Source: Pseudomonas sp. GM49 (GTDB lineage Bacteria > Pseudomonadota > Gammaproteobacteria > Pseudomonadales > Pseudomonadaceae). Taken from it: 62,705 nt of DNA. A model generated the notes under the pieces. That model saw only the letters and a list, made by a program, of their open reading frames with translations, was not told where the DNA came from and did not search any database. The stretch is taken from positions 1 to 62,705 of the forward strand of contig NZ_AKJL01000235.1 of the NCBI RefSeq assembly GCF_000282355.1, written 5' to 3'. The translations under genes were made by a program, and so were the position numbers. Positions 27,085-36,688 of the stretch are shown piece by piece (the stretch's first letter is position 1; each line of letters begins with the position of its first letter).

Positions 27085-28002
27085 ATGACCATGACCACTC
27101 CAATTCCACCGGTAGCAGTCGATCAAAGCCTGCTGTACCCGTCTCCGTACAAAGAATTCTGGCAAGCGTTCTCCAAGAACAAAGGTGCCGTCGCCGGCCT
27201 GATGTTCATGCTGCTGGTGATTTTCTGCGCAATCTTCGCCCCTTGGGTCGCGCCGCATAACCCGAGCGAGCAGTACCGCGACTTCCTGCTGACCCCGCCG
27301 GCCTGGCTGGAAAGCGGGCAAATCCAGTTTCTGCTGGGGACCGATGAACTCGGTCGCGACCTGCTGTCGCGTCTGATCCACGGTTCGCGCCTGTCCTTGA
27401 TGATCGGCCTGTCGTCGGTAGTCATGTCGCTGATTCCGGGCATCCTGATGGGTCTGTTCGCCGGGTTCTTCCCGCGCGTGCTCGGCCCGACCATCATGCG
27501 CCTGATGGACATCATGCTGGCCCTGCCGTCCCTGCTGCTGGCCGTGGCGATCGTCGCCATCCTCGGCCCTGGCCTGATCAACACCGTGATCGCCATCGCC
27601 GTGGTATCCCTGCCGTCCTATGTTCGCCTGACCCGCGCCGCGGTGATGGGCGAGCTGAACCGCGACTACGTGACCGCTGCGCGCCTGGCCGGTGCCGGCC
27701 TGCCGCGCCTGATGTTCGTTACCGTGCTGCCCAACTGCATGGCGCCGCTGATCGTTCAGGCCACCCTGAGCTTCTCTTCGGCGATCCTCGATGCCGCCGC
27801 ACTGGGCTTCCTCGGCCTTGGCGTACAACCGCCAACCCCTGAGTGGGGCACCATGCTGGCTTCGGCCCGCGACTACATCGAACGCGCCTGGTGGGTCGTG
27901 AGCCTGCCTGGCTTGACCATTTTGCTCAGCGTGCTGGCAATCAACTTGATGGGTGACGGCCTGCGCGACGCGCTGGACCCGAAACTCAAGAACGCCGCCT
28001 GA
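27085..28002 (+). CDS. dppC: Dipeptide ABC transporter permease DppC
   Basis: 305 residues. N-terminal OppC_N segment ([19 protein letters not shown]), large periplasmic loop with [21 protein letters not shown], six spans, and coupling loop [21 protein letters not shown] start it at ATG 27085 right after the dppB stop; the longer frame overlaps dppB. Confidence 0.95.
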   Translation: MTMTTPIPPVAVDQSLLYPSPYKEFWQAFSKNKGAVAGLMFMLLVIFCAIFAPWVAPHNPSEQYRDFLLTPPAWLESGQIQFLLGTDELGRDLLSRLIHGSRLSLMIGLSSVVMSLIPGILMGLFAGFFPRVLGPTIMRLMDIMLALPSLLLAVAIVAILGPGLINTVIAIAVVSLPSYVRLTRAAVMGELNRDYVTAARLAGAGLPRLMFVTVLPNCMAPLIVQATLSFSSAILDAAALGFLGLGVQPPTPEWGTMLASARDYIERAWWVVSLPGLTILLSVLAINLMGDGLRDALDPKLKNAA

Positions 28003-28012
28003 GGAGATTCCC

Positions 28013-28981
28013 ATGTCATTGCTAGAAATCAAGAATCTCAACGTTCGCTTCGGCGACAAAAACGCCACGCCAGTAGTCGACGGCCTCGACCTGACAGTGG
28101 ACAAGGGCGAAGTGCTGGCCATCGTTGGCGAGTCGGGTTCCGGCAAGTCCGTGACCATGATGGCGCTGATGGGCCTGATCGAGCATCCGGGGATCGTCAC
28201 CGCTGACGCCCTGAATTTCGACGGCAAGAACATGCTCAAGCTCAACAATCGCCAGCGTCGACAGATCGTCGGTAAAGACCTGTCCATGGTCTTCCAGGAT
28301 CCGATGACCGCGCTGAACCCGAGCTACACCGTCGGCTTCCAGATTGAAGAAGTGCTGCGCCTGCACCTGAAAATGTCCGGCAAGGCTGCCCGCAAGCGCG
28401 CCATCGAACTGCTGGAAAAAGTTGAAATCCCGGGTGCCGCCAGCCGTATGGACGCCTACCCGCATCAACTGTCCGGCGGCATGAGCCAGCGTGTCGCGAT
28501 TGCCATGGCGATTGCCGGCGAGCCGAAACTGCTGATCGCCGACGAACCGACCACGGCGCTGGACGTGACCATTCAGGCGCAGATCATGGACCTGCTGCTG
28601 GCGTTGCAGAAAGAGCAGAACATGGGCCTGGTGCTGATCACCCACGACCTCGCCGTAGTGGCCGAAACCGCCCAGCGCGTGTGCGTGATGTACGCCGGCC
28701 AAGCGGTCGAAGTGGGCCAGGTGCCGCAACTGTTCGACATCCCGGCACACCCGTACAGCGAAGCACTGCTCAAGGCGATTCCGGAACACAGCCTGGGTGC
28801 CACCCGCCTGTCGACCCTGCCTGGCATCGTTCCCGGTCGCTACGACCGTCCTCAGGGCTGCCTGCTGTCGCCGCGCTGCCCGTACGTGAAAGACAACTGC
28901 CGCCAGCAACGTCCGGCCCTTGACCAGAAAAGCAACAGCCTCGCTCGCTGCTTCTACCCGCTGAACCAGGAGGTGGCGTAA
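28013..28981 (+). CDS. dppD: Dipeptide ABC transporter ATPase DppD
   Basis: 322 residues. Walker [10 protein letters not shown]-loop [12 protein letters not shown], signature LSGGMSQRV, Walker [13 protein letters not shown], switch His in LITHDLAVV. The C-terminal oligopeptide-transporter extension has the Cys cluster [15 protein letters not shown] seen in Dpp/Opp ATPases. The ATG follows GAGGAGATTCCC. Its stop shares one base with the dppF start (TAATG). Confidence 0.95.
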   Translation: MSLLEIKNLNVRFGDKNATPVVDGLDLTVDKGEVLAIVGESGSGKSVTMMALMGLIEHPGIVTADALNFDGKNMLKLNNRQRRQIVGKDLSMVFQDPMTALNPSYTVGFQIEEVLRLHLKMSGKAARKRAIELLEKVEIPGAASRMDAYPHQLSGGMSQRVAIAMAIAGEPKLLIADEPTTALDVTIQAQIMDLLLALQKEQNMGLVLITHDLAVVAETAQRVCVMYAGQAVEVGQVPQLFDIPAHPYSEALLKAIPEHSLGATRLSTLPGIVPGRYDRPQGCLLSPRCPYVKDNCRQQRPALDQKSNSLARCFYPLNQEVA

Positions 28982-29961
28982 TGGCCGTCGTTCTTACCGC
29001 CCGCGACCTGACCCGTCACTACGAGGTGTCCCGAGGCCTGTTCAAGGGTCACGCCACCGTGCGCGCCCTCAACGGTGTGTCGTTCGAACTGGAAGCCGGC
29101 AAGACCCTCGCGGTCGTCGGCGAGTCGGGCTGCGGCAAATCCACCCTGGCCCGTGCCCTGACCCTGATCGAAGAGCCGTCCTCCGGCTCCTTGAAAATCG
29201 CCGGCCAGGAAGTCGCCGGTGCCGACAAGGCCCAGCGCAAGCAACTGCGCAAAGACGTGCAGATGGTGTTCCAGAGCCCGTACGCCTCGTTGAACCCACG
29301 ACAGAAAGTCGGTGATCAGCTTGCAGAGCCATTATTGATCAACACCAACCTGAGCGCCGCCGAACGTCGCGAGAAAGTCCAGGCGATGATGAAGCAGGTG
29401 GGCTTGCGTCCCGAGCACTACCAGCGTTATCCGCACATGTTCTCCGGCGGTCAGCGCCAGCGGATCGCCCTGGCCCGGGCGATGATGCTGCAACCGAAAG
29501 TGCTGGTGGCGGACGAACCGACCTCGGCGCTGGACGTATCGATTCAGGCGCAGGTGCTCAACCTGTTCATGGATTTGCAGCAAGAGTTCAACACCGCCTA
29601 CGTGTTCATCTCCCACAACCTGGCAGTGGTACGCCACGTTGCCGACCATGTGATGGTGATGTACCTCGGTCGCCCGGTGGAAATGGGTGCGAAAGAGGAC
29701 ATTTACTCCCGTCCCCTGCACCCCTACACCCAGGCGCTGTTGTCGGCGACGCCGGCCATCCACCCGGATCCGGACAAGCCGAAAATCAAGATCGTCGGCG
29801 AATTGCCCAACCCGCTGAACCCACCATCCGGCTGCGCCTTCCACAAGCGCTGCCCGTACGCCACCGAGCGTTGCAGCACTGAAGAGCCGGCCCTGCGCCT
29901 GCTCGACGGCCGCCAGGTGGCCTGCCACTACGCCGAGCAATTCCTCGACGGCGCGGCATAA
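28981..29961 (+). CDS. dppF: Dipeptide ABC transporter ATPase DppF
   Basis: 326 residues. Walker A GESGCGKST, Q-loop MVFQSPYASLNPRQ, signature FSGGQRQRIALARAM, Walker B VLVADEPTSALD, switch His in FISHNLAVV. Cys-rich C-terminal motif GCAFHKRCPYATERC. Last gene of the dpp locus; 1-nt overlap with dppD gives coupled, near-equal synthesis of the two ATPases. Confidence 0.95.
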   Translation: MAVVLTARDLTRHYEVSRGLFKGHATVRALNGVSFELEAGKTLAVVGESGCGKSTLARALTLIEEPSSGSLKIAGQEVAGADKAQRKQLRKDVQMVFQSPYASLNPRQKVGDQLAEPLLINTNLSAAERREKVQAMMKQVGLRPEHYQRYPHMFSGGQRQRIALARAMMLQPKVLVADEPTSALDVSIQAQVLNLFMDLQQEFNTAYVFISHNLAVVRHVADHVMVMYLGRPVEMGAKEDIYSRPLHPYTQALLSATPAIHPDPDKPKIKIVGELPNPLNPPSGCAFHKRCPYATERCSTEEPALRLLDGRQVACHYAEQFLDGAA

Positions 29962-29964
29962 AAA

Positions 29965-29990
29965 TGTGGGGGCGGGCTTGCTCCCACAGG
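29965..29990. repeat. Compact REP element
   Basis: TGTGGGGGCGGGCTTGCTCC followed by CACAGG: a short REP forming its own hairpin directly after the dppF stop. Confidence 0.7.
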
Positions 29991-30004
29991 TAACGCGTTA
30001 ACCA

Positions 30005-30054
30005 AACCCCTTCTACTTCGATTGCGCATCGGTCTGGTAGAGGGGGTTTTCTTT
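30005..30054 (+). terminator. Intrinsic terminator of the dpp operon
   Basis: AACCCCTTCTAC / GTAGAGGGGGTT stem (12 bp with one G-T wobble), 20-nt loop, then TTTCTTTT. Confidence 0.8.
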
Positions 30055-30064
30055 TGTCTGCGGC

Positions 30065-30319
30065 TTACGTCTGGCTGTCGCCTTCTTCTTCATCGGAGTC
30101 CGGCTCGTCGGTGGTCGAATCATCGTCGTTGTCAGCACCACCCTGCCCCTTATCGCCCGGTTCCGATTCGGATTTGGCGAGCATCAACCCCGCGTAACCC
30201 GCTTGCCCGCTTGAAGCCTGCTCTCCATGATCGATGCACTCGGCCCACGCCATCGAAGTTCCGAGCGAGAGCATCACCAACACCTTCAACAGCAGTAAAA
30301 CGCGAAACAACCTGTTCAT
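30065..30319 (-). CDS. Small secreted acidic protein, function unknown
   Basis: 84 residues with a clear signal peptide (MNRLFRVLLLLKVLVMLSLG..., cleavage after AWA at 26). The mature 58 residues are hydrophilic and end in a run of Asp/Glu/Ser (about residues 63-84), with no recognisable domain. Ribosome-binding site AAGGAAGG lies just upstream of the ATG, supporting a real gene. No operon partner: it converges on the dpp terminator on one side, and REP elements plus the prfC terminator lie on the other. Confidence 0.7.
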   Translation of the reverse strand: MNRLFRVLLLLKVLVMLSLGTSMAWAECIDHGEQASSGQAGYAGLMLAKSESEPGDKGQGGADNDDDSTTDEPDSDEEEGDSQT

Positions 30320-30486
30320 AGCCGATTCCTTCCTTTCGTAGAGTGCCTGTCTGGTGCTGAGTGAAATCTAGTTCCGATCAGCCGGGTTCTCCAGATTGGA
30401 CGCTGTTGATCAGGGGAAAATGCCGTGGGTTTGGAGACTGGTTTTGAATAAGGGTTATTCACAATTCCACTAACACCGAAGCACCC

Positions 30487-30586
30487 TGTAGGAGCGAGCT
30501 TGCTCGCGATGGCCGTTAACGATGACGCGCACTCTGAATAAACGCGGCGCACTTGAGATCATCGCGAGCAAGCTCGCTCCCACAGG
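30487..30586. repeat. Inverted REP pair upstream of the small acidic protein
   Basis: TGTAGGAGCGAGCTTGCTCG at 30487-30512 and ATCGCGAGCAAGCTCGCTCC at 30561-30586. The surrounding gap 30320-30654 otherwise shows only the prfC terminator. Confidence 0.8.
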
Positions 30587-30603
30587 GAGATTTGCCAGAC
30601 ATT

Positions 30604-30636
30604 AAAAAGCCCCGAGGCATTCGCGCGGGGCTTTTT
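30604..30636 (-). terminator. Intrinsic terminator of prfC
   Basis: AAAAAGCCCCG / CGGGGCTTTTT, 11-bp stem and 11-nt loop. It carries A and T tracts on both sides, so it can work in both directions; prfC ends 19 bp away. Confidence 0.85.
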
Positions 30637-30654
30637 GATTTTGCAACTCAGCGC

Positions 30655-32238
30655 TTAATGATGCTCACGCGTCGCACGGAATTTCACATCCGGCCAGCGC
30701 TCTTCCATCAGCGCCAGGTTGACCCGGGTCGGTGCGAGGTAAGTCAGATGACCGCCGCCATCCAGTGCCAGGTTTTCCACAGCCTTGTTGGAGAATTCCT
30801 CAAGCTTCTTCTTGTCGCTGCACTCGATCCAGCGTGCGGAATAAACGGTGATCGGCTCGTAGGAGCATTCGACCTTGTATTCCTCTTTCAAACGGCTGGC
30901 GACCACATCGAACTGCAGCACACCGACGGCGCCGAGGATGATGTCGTTGCTGCGTTCCGGGAAGAACACCTGGGTCGCGCCTTCTTCGGCCAGTTGTTGC
31001 AGGCCTTGGCGCAGCTGCTTGGACTTCAGCGGATCTTTCAGGCGTACGCGACGGAACAGTTCCGGGGCGAAGTGCGGGATGCCGGTGAAGCCCAGGACTT
31101 CGCCTTCGCTGAAGGTGTCGCCGATCTGGATGGTGCCGTGGTTGTGCAGGCCGATGATGTCGCCGGCAAAAGCTTCTTCCAGTTGCTCACGTTCGGAGGA
31201 GAAGAAGGTCAGCGCGTCGCCGATCCGCACGTCCTTGCCGGTGCGCACGTGGCGCATCTTCATGCCTTTTTCGTACTTGCCCGAGCAGATACGCATGAAG
31301 GCGATGCGGTCGCGGTGTTTCGGGTCCATGTTTGCCTGGATCTTGAAGATGAAGCCCGAGAACTTCTCTTCCACCGGCTCCACCGTGCGCTCGTTGGCCA
31401 CGCGCGCCAGAGGGCGCGGTGCCCAATCGACCACGGCGTCGAGGACGTGGTCGACACCGAAGTTGCCCAGCGCCGTACCGAAGAACACCGGGGTCAGTTG
31501 ACCGTCGAGGAACTCCTGCTGGTTGAACTCGTGGCAGGCGCCCTGCACCAGCTCAAGCTGTTCGAGGAAACGCTCGTACTCGTCACCCAGATGCGCACGC
31601 GCCTCGTCGGAGTCGAGCTTTTCGATGATCTTGGTTTCGGTGCGCTCGTGGCCGTGACCGGCGGTGTACACGATGATGTAGTCATCGGCGAGGTGATACA
31701 CGCCTTTGAAGTCACGGTAGCAACCGATCGGCCAGGTGATCGGCGCAGCCTTGATCTTGAGGACGGCTTCGATTTCGTCGAGCAGTTCGATCGGGTCGCG
31801 GATGTCACGGTCAAGTTTGTTGATGAAGCTGACGATCGGCGTGTCACGCAGACGGCAGACATCCATCAGGGCGATGGTCCGTGGCTCTACACCTTTACCG
31901 CCGTCGAGAACCATCAGGGCCGAGTCCACCGCCGTCAAGGTGCGGTAGGTATCTTCGGAGAAGTCTTCGTGGCCCGGGGTGTCGAGCAGGTTGATCATGT
32001 GCTCGCGATACGGGAACTGCATGACCGACGTGGTAATGGAAATACCCCGCTGCTTTTCCATTTCCATCCAGTCGGAGGTGGCATGGCGATCGGATTTACG
32101 AGATTTCACCGTACCGGCTACCGCAATCGCCTTGCCCATCAGCAAGAGCTTCTCGGTGATGGTGGTTTTACCGGCATCGGGGTGGGAAATAATGGCGAAA
32201 GTGCGGCGTTTCGCGACTTCGGCGGCCTGTTTGGTCAT
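30655..32238 (-). CDS. prfC: Peptide chain release factor 3
   Basis: 527 residues, exact RF3 size. GTPase that removes RF1/RF2 from the ribosome after termination. G1 [13 protein letters not shown] near residue 18, G2 region [13 protein letters not shown]3 [15 protein letters not shown]4 NKLDRD, then domain 2 and the RF3 C-terminal domain ([17 protein letters not shown]). ATG 32238 is chosen; the longer frame to 32307 adds an unrelated leader. Confidence 0.97.
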   Translation of the reverse strand: MTKQAAEVAKRRTFAIISHPDAGKTTITEKLLLMGKAIAVAGTVKSRKSDRHATSDWMEMEKQRGISITTSVMQFPYREHMINLLDTPGHEDFSEDTYRTLTAVDSALMVLDGGKGVEPRTIALMDVCRLRDTPIVSFINKLDRDIRDPIELLDEIEAVLKIKAAPITWPIGCYRDFKGVYHLADDYIIVYTAGHGHERTETKIIEKLDSDEARAHLGDEYERFLEQLELVQGACHEFNQQEFLDGQLTPVFFGTALGNFGVDHVLDAVVDWAPRPLARVANERTVEPVEEKFSGFIFKIQANMDPKHRDRIAFMRICSGKYEKGMKMRHVRTGKDVRIGDALTFFSSEREQLEEAFAGDIIGLHNHGTIQIGDTFSEGEVLGFTGIPHFAPELFRRVRLKDPLKSKQLRQGLQQLAEEGATQVFFPERSNDIILGAVGVLQFDVVASRLKEEYKVECSYEPITVYSARWIECSDKKKLEEFSNKAVENLALDGGGHLTYLAPTRVNLALMEERWPDVKFRATREHH

Positions 32239-32315
32239 GGGAAATCGCCTGGCAGGTGATTCAAAAAAGGGCGGCGAGTATAGCCCAAATCGCGACCTCC
32301 GGACCACCGTTCGCC

Positions 32316-32352
32316 CGTAGCAGCTGCCAAGCCCGCGAGGCAGCTGCTACGT
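32316..32352. repeat. Second-family repeat (GTAGCAGCTG type)
   Basis: CGTAGCAGCTGCC ... GGCAGCTGCTACG hairpin between prfC and the osmoprotectant transporter, related to the copy at 17833. I see no gene in the rest of the 32239-32605 spacer. Confidence 0.75.
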
Positions 32353-32605
32353 GAGTCGAGGTGCGACGACAGGTGGCCAAATAATGTTGGATTGGGGGAA
32401 CCTTTCAGACAATGAAGACGTCCATTCCCCGTTACGACCACTCGTCGGGGGCCTGAAACACCTGCAATTCAGCCTGACGAGGCTGTGCTCATGGCTCGCT
32501 TTCACGCCGCAATGCCGGCCTGAACGAGCTGCTTTTCGCGAACATTTCTTCGGCAGCCAAGTAAGGCATTGCCAGTGTTCGCCGACTGAAAAAAGGAGTC
32601 CGCCT

Positions 32606-33322
32606 GTGGCTATCCACTATGGCAAAGGGCTGATAGGAGGCGCGCTGGTAATCGCCCTTCTGGCCCTGCTGATCCATTGGATCGGCATCAATACGATCGA
32701 ACATTACCGCGACGATTTGTTGTTTTACCTGCAAGCTCATCTGATTCTTGTCCTCGCTTCCATGCTGGCCGCCCTTGTCGTGGGCATTCCTGCCGGCATC
32801 CTCCTCAGCCGCCCGTCCATGGTCGGCCGCGCCGAACGCTTCATGCAGTTCTTCAATATCGGCAACACCGTTCCCCCCTTGGCCGTCCTGGCCATCGCCC
32901 TCGGCATCCTCGGCATCGGCAGCGGTCCGGCCATCTTCGCCCTGTTCCTCGCCTCGCTCTTGCCCATCGTGCGCAACACCTACGAAGGCCTGAAAAACGT
33001 TCAGGGCTCGCTCAAGGAAGCCGCCGTCGGCATCGGCATGACTCCGCTCCAGGTACTGCGCAGAGTCGAGTTGCCCAACGCGGTGCCGATCATCATCGGT
33101 GGCGTGCGCGTGGCTTTGGCGATCAACGTCGGGACTGCGCCGCTGGCGTTCCTGATCGGCGCGAACAGTCTTGGCAGCCTGATATTCCCCGCAATTGCCC
33201 TGAACAATCAGCCGCAGCTGCTGCTCGGTGCCGCCTGCACCGCGTTGCTGGCCTTGTTGCTGGACGGAGTGGTCACACTCAGCAGTCGCCTCTGGCTCGA
33301 ACGCGGCTTGCGCCCGTCTTAA
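32606..33322 (+). CDS. Osmoprotectant (betaine/choline/carnitine, OpuC-type) ABC permease, first
   Basis: 238 residues, BPD_transp_1 permease of the quaternary-ammonium transporter group, about six spans. LSRPSMVGRAERFMQFFNIGNTVP and coupling loop EAAVGIGMTPLQVLRRVELP are family hallmarks. I choose GTG 32606 because AAAAGGAG lies at ideal spacing; the much longer frame from 32351 begins with low-complexity sequence lacking similarity. First of a four-gene operon (permease, binding protein, permease, ATPase), the same order as P. aeruginosa PA3888-PA3891 as I recall. Confidence 0.88.
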   Translation: MAIHYGKGLIGGALVIALLALLIHWIGINTIEHYRDDLLFYLQAHLILVLASMLAALVVGIPAGILLSRPSMVGRAERFMQFFNIGNTVPPLAVLAIALGILGIGSGPAIFALFLASLLPIVRNTYEGLKNVQGSLKEAAVGIGMTPLQVLRRVELPNAVPIIIGGVRVALAINVGTAPLAFLIGANSLGSLIFPAIALNNQPQLLLGAACTALLALLLDGVVTLSSRLWLERGLRPS

Positions 33323-33342
33323 GCCTCGGCAAAGGAATCGTC

Positions 33343-34236
33343 ATGAAAACATCAAGCTTTTTACTAGGCTGCGTTCTGCTGTGCGCAGGATTTGCCCAGG
33401 CTACGGAAAAACCGCTTATCCGCATCGGCGCCCGGGTGTTCACCGAACAGACCCTGCTCGCGGAAATCACTGCTCAATACCTGCGCAGCAAAGGTTATGA
33501 CGCCCAGGTCACCGGCGGCCTCGGTAGCAACCTGGCCCGCAGTGCCCAGGAAAGCGGCCAACTGGACATGGTCTGGGAATACACCGGCGTGTCCCTGGTG
33601 TCCTACAACCATGTGACGGAAAAACTCGACAGCCAGCAGTCATTGGCACGGGTCACTGAACTGGACGCGAAGAAAGGCCTGACCTGGCTCTCGCCGTCGA
33701 AATTCAGCAACACCTATGCGCTGGCGCTACCGGCAAACATCGCCGCCGAGTACCCGCAAGTTCACACCATCAGTGACCTCGACCGCACATTGCGCGCCGA
33801 GGCCAAGGACAATCCGCTGGTGGCGCTGGACACCGAGTTTGCCAACCGCTCCGACGGCCTGGCCGGCATGGTCGAGCTCTACGGCATGGACCTGACCCGC
33901 AAAAACATCCGGCAAATGGACGCAGGCCTGGTCTACACCGCCCTGCGCAACGGCCAGGTGTTTGCCGGTCTGGTCTACACCACCGACGGACGCTTGAGCG
34001 CGTTCAAACTCAAGTTGCTGGAAGACGACAAGCACTACTTCCCCGACTACACCGCCGCACCGGTCGTGCGCCAGGCATACCTCGCTGCGCATCCGCAACT
34101 GGCCGCCCTGCTCAAGCCACTGGCTGACCTGTTCGATGACGAAACCATGCGCCTGCTCAACGCCCGGGTCGATGTCGATCATCAAAGCCCTGCATCCGTT
34201 GCCGCAGATTTCCTGCGCCAGCATCCCTTGAACTGA
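33343..34236 (+). CDS. Osmoprotectant ABC transporter substrate-binding protein (OpuCC/OsmF-like)
   Basis: 297 residues, signal peptide ending GFAQA-TE. OpuAC-type fold: IRIGARVFTEQTLLAEITAQYL, GGLGSNLARSAQESGQLDMVWEYTG, LTWLSPSKFSNTYALALP, and C-terminal YFPDYTAAPVVRQAYLAAHPQL. The Trp/Tyr-rich segments can form the aromatic cage for trimethylammonium compounds. Ribosome-binding site AAAGGA. Which of betaine, choline or carnitine is bound cannot be told by eye. Confidence 0.9.
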   Translation: MKTSSFLLGCVLLCAGFAQATEKPLIRIGARVFTEQTLLAEITAQYLRSKGYDAQVTGGLGSNLARSAQESGQLDMVWEYTGVSLVSYNHVTEKLDSQQSLARVTELDAKKGLTWLSPSKFSNTYALALPANIAAEYPQVHTISDLDRTLRAEAKDNPLVALDTEFANRSDGLAGMVELYGMDLTRKNIRQMDAGLVYTALRNGQVFAGLVYTTDGRLSAFKLKLLEDDKHYFPDYTAAPVVRQAYLAAHPQLAALLKPLADLFDDETMRLLNARVDVDHQSPASVAADFLRQHPLN

Positions 34237-34248
34237 GGAGGAGACGAT

Positions 34249-34902
34249 ATGGATTTTCTCAACGCCTTTTCCCATCTCGACTGGTCGCAAGTGCTGCACC
34301 TGACCTGGCAACACATCACCCTGGTCGGCATTGCCGTGAGCCTGGCGATTCTGGTCGGCGTGCCGCTGGGCATTCTGATGGCGCGGTTCCCGACCCTGGC
34401 CGGCCCCCTACAAGCCAGCGCCACGGTGCTGTTGACCATCCCGTCGATTGCGCTGTTCGGTTTGTTGTTGCCGGTGTACTCGACATTCGGCCAGGGCCTG
34501 GGGCCGATGCCGGCGATCACCGCGGTGTTTCTCTACTCGCTGCTGCCAATCATGCGTAACACCTACCTCGCCCTGACCAGCGTCGAACCGGGCATCCGCG
34601 AAGCCGCGCGCGGCATCGGCATGACCTTCGGCCAGCGCCTGCGCATGGTCGAGTTGCCCATCGCCGTGCCGGTGATCCTCGCCGGTGTGCGCACCGCCGT
34701 GGTCATGAACATCGGTGTCATGACCATCGCCGCCACCATCGGCGCCGGCGGCCTCGGCGTACTCATCCTCGCTTCCATCAGCCGCAGCGACATGTCGATG
34801 CTGATTGTCGGCGCTGTGCTGGTCAGTGTACTGGCGATCATCGCCGACCTCTTTCTGCAAGTGCTGCAACGCTCGTTGACTCCAAAAGGACTCCTGAAAT
34901 GA
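34249..34902 (+). CDS. Osmoprotectant (OpuC-type) ABC permease, second
   Basis: 217 residues, about five to six spans. HITLVGIAVSLAILVGVPLG, LLTIPSIALFGLLLPV and coupling loop EAARGIGMTFGQRLRMVELP. Its start lies 12 nt after the binding-protein stop (GAGGAG) and its end overlaps the ATPase start by 4 nt. Confidence 0.9.
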   Translation: MDFLNAFSHLDWSQVLHLTWQHITLVGIAVSLAILVGVPLGILMARFPTLAGPLQASATVLLTIPSIALFGLLLPVYSTFGQGLGPMPAITAVFLYSLLPIMRNTYLALTSVEPGIREAARGIGMTFGQRLRMVELPIAVPVILAGVRTAVVMNIGVMTIAATIGAGGLGVLILASISRSDMSMLIVGAVLVSVLAIIADLFLQVLQRSLTPKGLLK

Positions 34903-36056
34903 TCGAACTTCAAAACCTCAGCAAGACCTTCCAAAGCAACGGCAAAGATGTGAAAGCCGTGGACTCGGTGAGCCTGACCGTCAATGAAGGCGAAATCTGC
35001 GTGTTCCTCGGGCCATCGGGTTGCGGCAAAAGCACCACGTTGAAAATGATCAACCGCCTGATCACGCCGACCTCGGGCAAGATCCTGATCAACGGCGAAG
35101 ACACCACAGGCCTCGACGAAGTTACCCTGCGTCGCAACATCGGCTACGTGATCCAGCAGATCGGTCTGTTCCCGAACATGACCATCGAAGAGAACATTGT
35201 GGTGGTGCCGAAGCTGCTCGGCTGGGACAAACAGAAATGTCACGACCGCGCCCGCGAGTTGATGAACATGATCAAGCTCGAACCCAAGCAATACCTGCAT
35301 CGCTATCCGCGGGAGTTGTCCGGTGGTCAGCAGCAGCGGATCGGCGTAATCCGCGCATTGGCCGCAGATGCACCGTTGCTGTTGATGGACGAACCGTTCG
35401 GCGCGGTCGACCCGATCAACCGCGAAATGATCCAGAACGAATTCTTCGAGATGCAGCGGGCGCTGAACAAGACCGTGATCATGGTCAGCCATGACATCGA
35501 CGAGGCGATCAAGCTCGGCGACAAAATCGCGATCTTCCGCGCCGGCAAGCTGCTGCAGATCGATCACCCGGACACGCTGCTAGCGCATCCGGCGGATGAG
35601 TTTGTCAGCAACTTCGTCGGCCAGGACAGCACACTCAAGCGTCTGTTGCTGGTGAAAGCCGAAGACGCGGCGGACAACGCGCCCTCCGTCAGCCCGCAAA
35701 CCCCGGTGGCCGAGGCGCTGGAGTTGATGGACGAGCATGACCGTCGATACATGGTGGTTACTTGTGCCGAGAACAAAGCCCTGGGTTACGTGTGCCGTCG
35801 CGACCTGCACCGTCAGACTGGCACCTGCGCGCAGTACCAACGCGAGTTCAACGCCACGGCGGCGTACGACGAACATCTGCGCATCCTGTTGTCGCGCATG
35901 TACGAGTTCAATCGGGCGTGGTTGCCGGTGATGGATGCCGAGCGGGTGTTTTTGGGTGAGGTGACGCAGGAGTCGATTGCGGCCTACCTGAGTTCGGGAC
36001 GTTCGCGGGGAATGAAGACCAGCATCGTGTCGCCGGCCGAGGCAGTGGTTGCCTGA
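34899..36056 (+). CDS. Osmoprotectant ABC transporter ATPase with C-terminal CBS region
   Basis: 385 residues. Walker A GPSGCGKSTTL, Q-loop VIQQIGLFPNMT, signature LSGGQQQRIGVIRAL, Walker B LLLMDEPFGAVD, switch His in MVSHDIDEAIK. After residue 255 comes an extension with a CBS-type domain (VSPQTPVAEALELMDEHDRRYMVV, RMYEFNRAWLPVMDAERVFLGEV); in OpuA-type ATPases CBS domains sense ionic strength. Fits an osmoregulated importer. Confidence 0.9.
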   Translation: MIELQNLSKTFQSNGKDVKAVDSVSLTVNEGEICVFLGPSGCGKSTTLKMINRLITPTSGKILINGEDTTGLDEVTLRRNIGYVIQQIGLFPNMTIEENIVVVPKLLGWDKQKCHDRARELMNMIKLEPKQYLHRYPRELSGGQQQRIGVIRALAADAPLLLMDEPFGAVDPINREMIQNEFFEMQRALNKTVIMVSHDIDEAIKLGDKIAIFRAGKLLQIDHPDTLLAHPADEFVSNFVGQDSTLKRLLLVKAEDAADNAPSVSPQTPVAEALELMDEHDRRYMVVTCAENKALGYVCRRDLHRQTGTCAQYQREFNATAAYDEHLRILLSRMYEFNRAWLPVMDAERVFLGEVTQESIAAYLSSGRSRGMKTSIVSPAEAVVA

Positions 36057-36088
36057 CAGCCCACATTACCCGGTAAAAATACAAAACC

Positions 36089-36179
36089 TGTGGGAGCGAG
36101 CTGGCTCGCGATGGCGCCATTTCAGGCAACTACGATGCCGGCTGTGAAAATGTCATCGCGAGCCAGCTCGCTCCCACAG
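36089..36179. repeat. Inverted REP pair (GAGCTGGCTCG variant)
   Basis: TGTGGGAGCGAGCTGGCTCG at 36089-36114 and ATCGCGAGCCAGCTCGCTCC at 36154-36179; the centre is CTGG instead of CTTG in both arms, so the pair has changed together. The rest of 36180-36480 is AT-mixed DNA with no clear gene. Confidence 0.8.
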
Positions 36180-36483
36180 GTACTGTGCTATTTTCCAGCG
36201 ATTCGCAGGCCGGAAAAAAATATCAACAGTAGCGACTGTAAAATCTATCCGGTAACACGCTCCGAAATAGTCAATCCCCCTCTCAGCCTACCTTTTCGCA
36301 GCCAACGTCGCCGATGTTGACGCTATCGCACTTCCTAGCGATCTAGCGCACAAAAGCAGCGAACGTGCAGGTATTTTTAACACTGCACAATTCTTCGGGA
36401 ACATCCGCCTGTCATCTGAGTCGGTTACAAAGAGTGATGCCCGCAACGCGCGTCAGAAGAGTGCAAAAACGCGACATTTTTTG

Positions 36484-36512
36484 TTGATCTCAAGCCTCTC
36501 ACGCCCTAAAGT
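36484..36512 (+). promoter_or_regulatory. Candidate sigma-70 promoter of the ornithine decarboxylase gene
   Basis: TTGATC (36484-36489), 17-bp spacer, TAAAGT (36507-36512). Would start an RNA near 36519 with a leader of roughly 200 nt before the decarboxylase ATG. Confidence 0.45.
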
Positions 36513-36573
36513 TCGCGCCGAACGTCCATGCTGGAAACGATCCATCCGGCTCAAGTACTGACGACGAGACAGC

Positions 36574-36610
36574 AAGGCCAAGGGAAAGCACCACTTCCCA
36601 TGGCCTTTTT
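36574..36610 (+). terminator. Terminator-like hairpin in the decarboxylase leader
   Basis: AAGGCCAAGGGAA / TTCCCATGGCCTT stem (12 of 13 pairs, one A-A mismatch), 8-nt loop, ending in TTTTT, 107 nt upstream of the coding start. Shape of an intrinsic terminator, so either an attenuator or the end of a short RNA. Confidence 0.65.
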
Positions 36611-36622
36611 GCTTTCGGCGAC

Positions 36623-36688
36623 ATGCCTTGGGAAGTAGGCGAACCAAAGTGGGGATACGGAGGACGTTCATTTGCACCCATTGATTAA
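36623..36688 (+). CDS. Possible 21-codon upstream open frame in the decarboxylase leader
   Basis: ATG 36623 to TAA 36688 encodes a Trp/Gly/Pro-containing peptide (MPWEVGEPKWGYGGRSFAPI plus one residue), starting 13 nt after the terminator hairpin and ending 28 nt before the decarboxylase ATG. No good ribosome-binding site is visible, so translation is doubtful. Listed because it is placed where a leader peptide would act. Confidence 0.25.
   Translation: MPWEVGEPKWGYGGRSFAPID

Noticed and set aside
30553..32259. 568-codon frame antisense to prfC
   Set aside because: prfC is unmistakable on the other strand; this frame starts in a REP element and lacks any motif.
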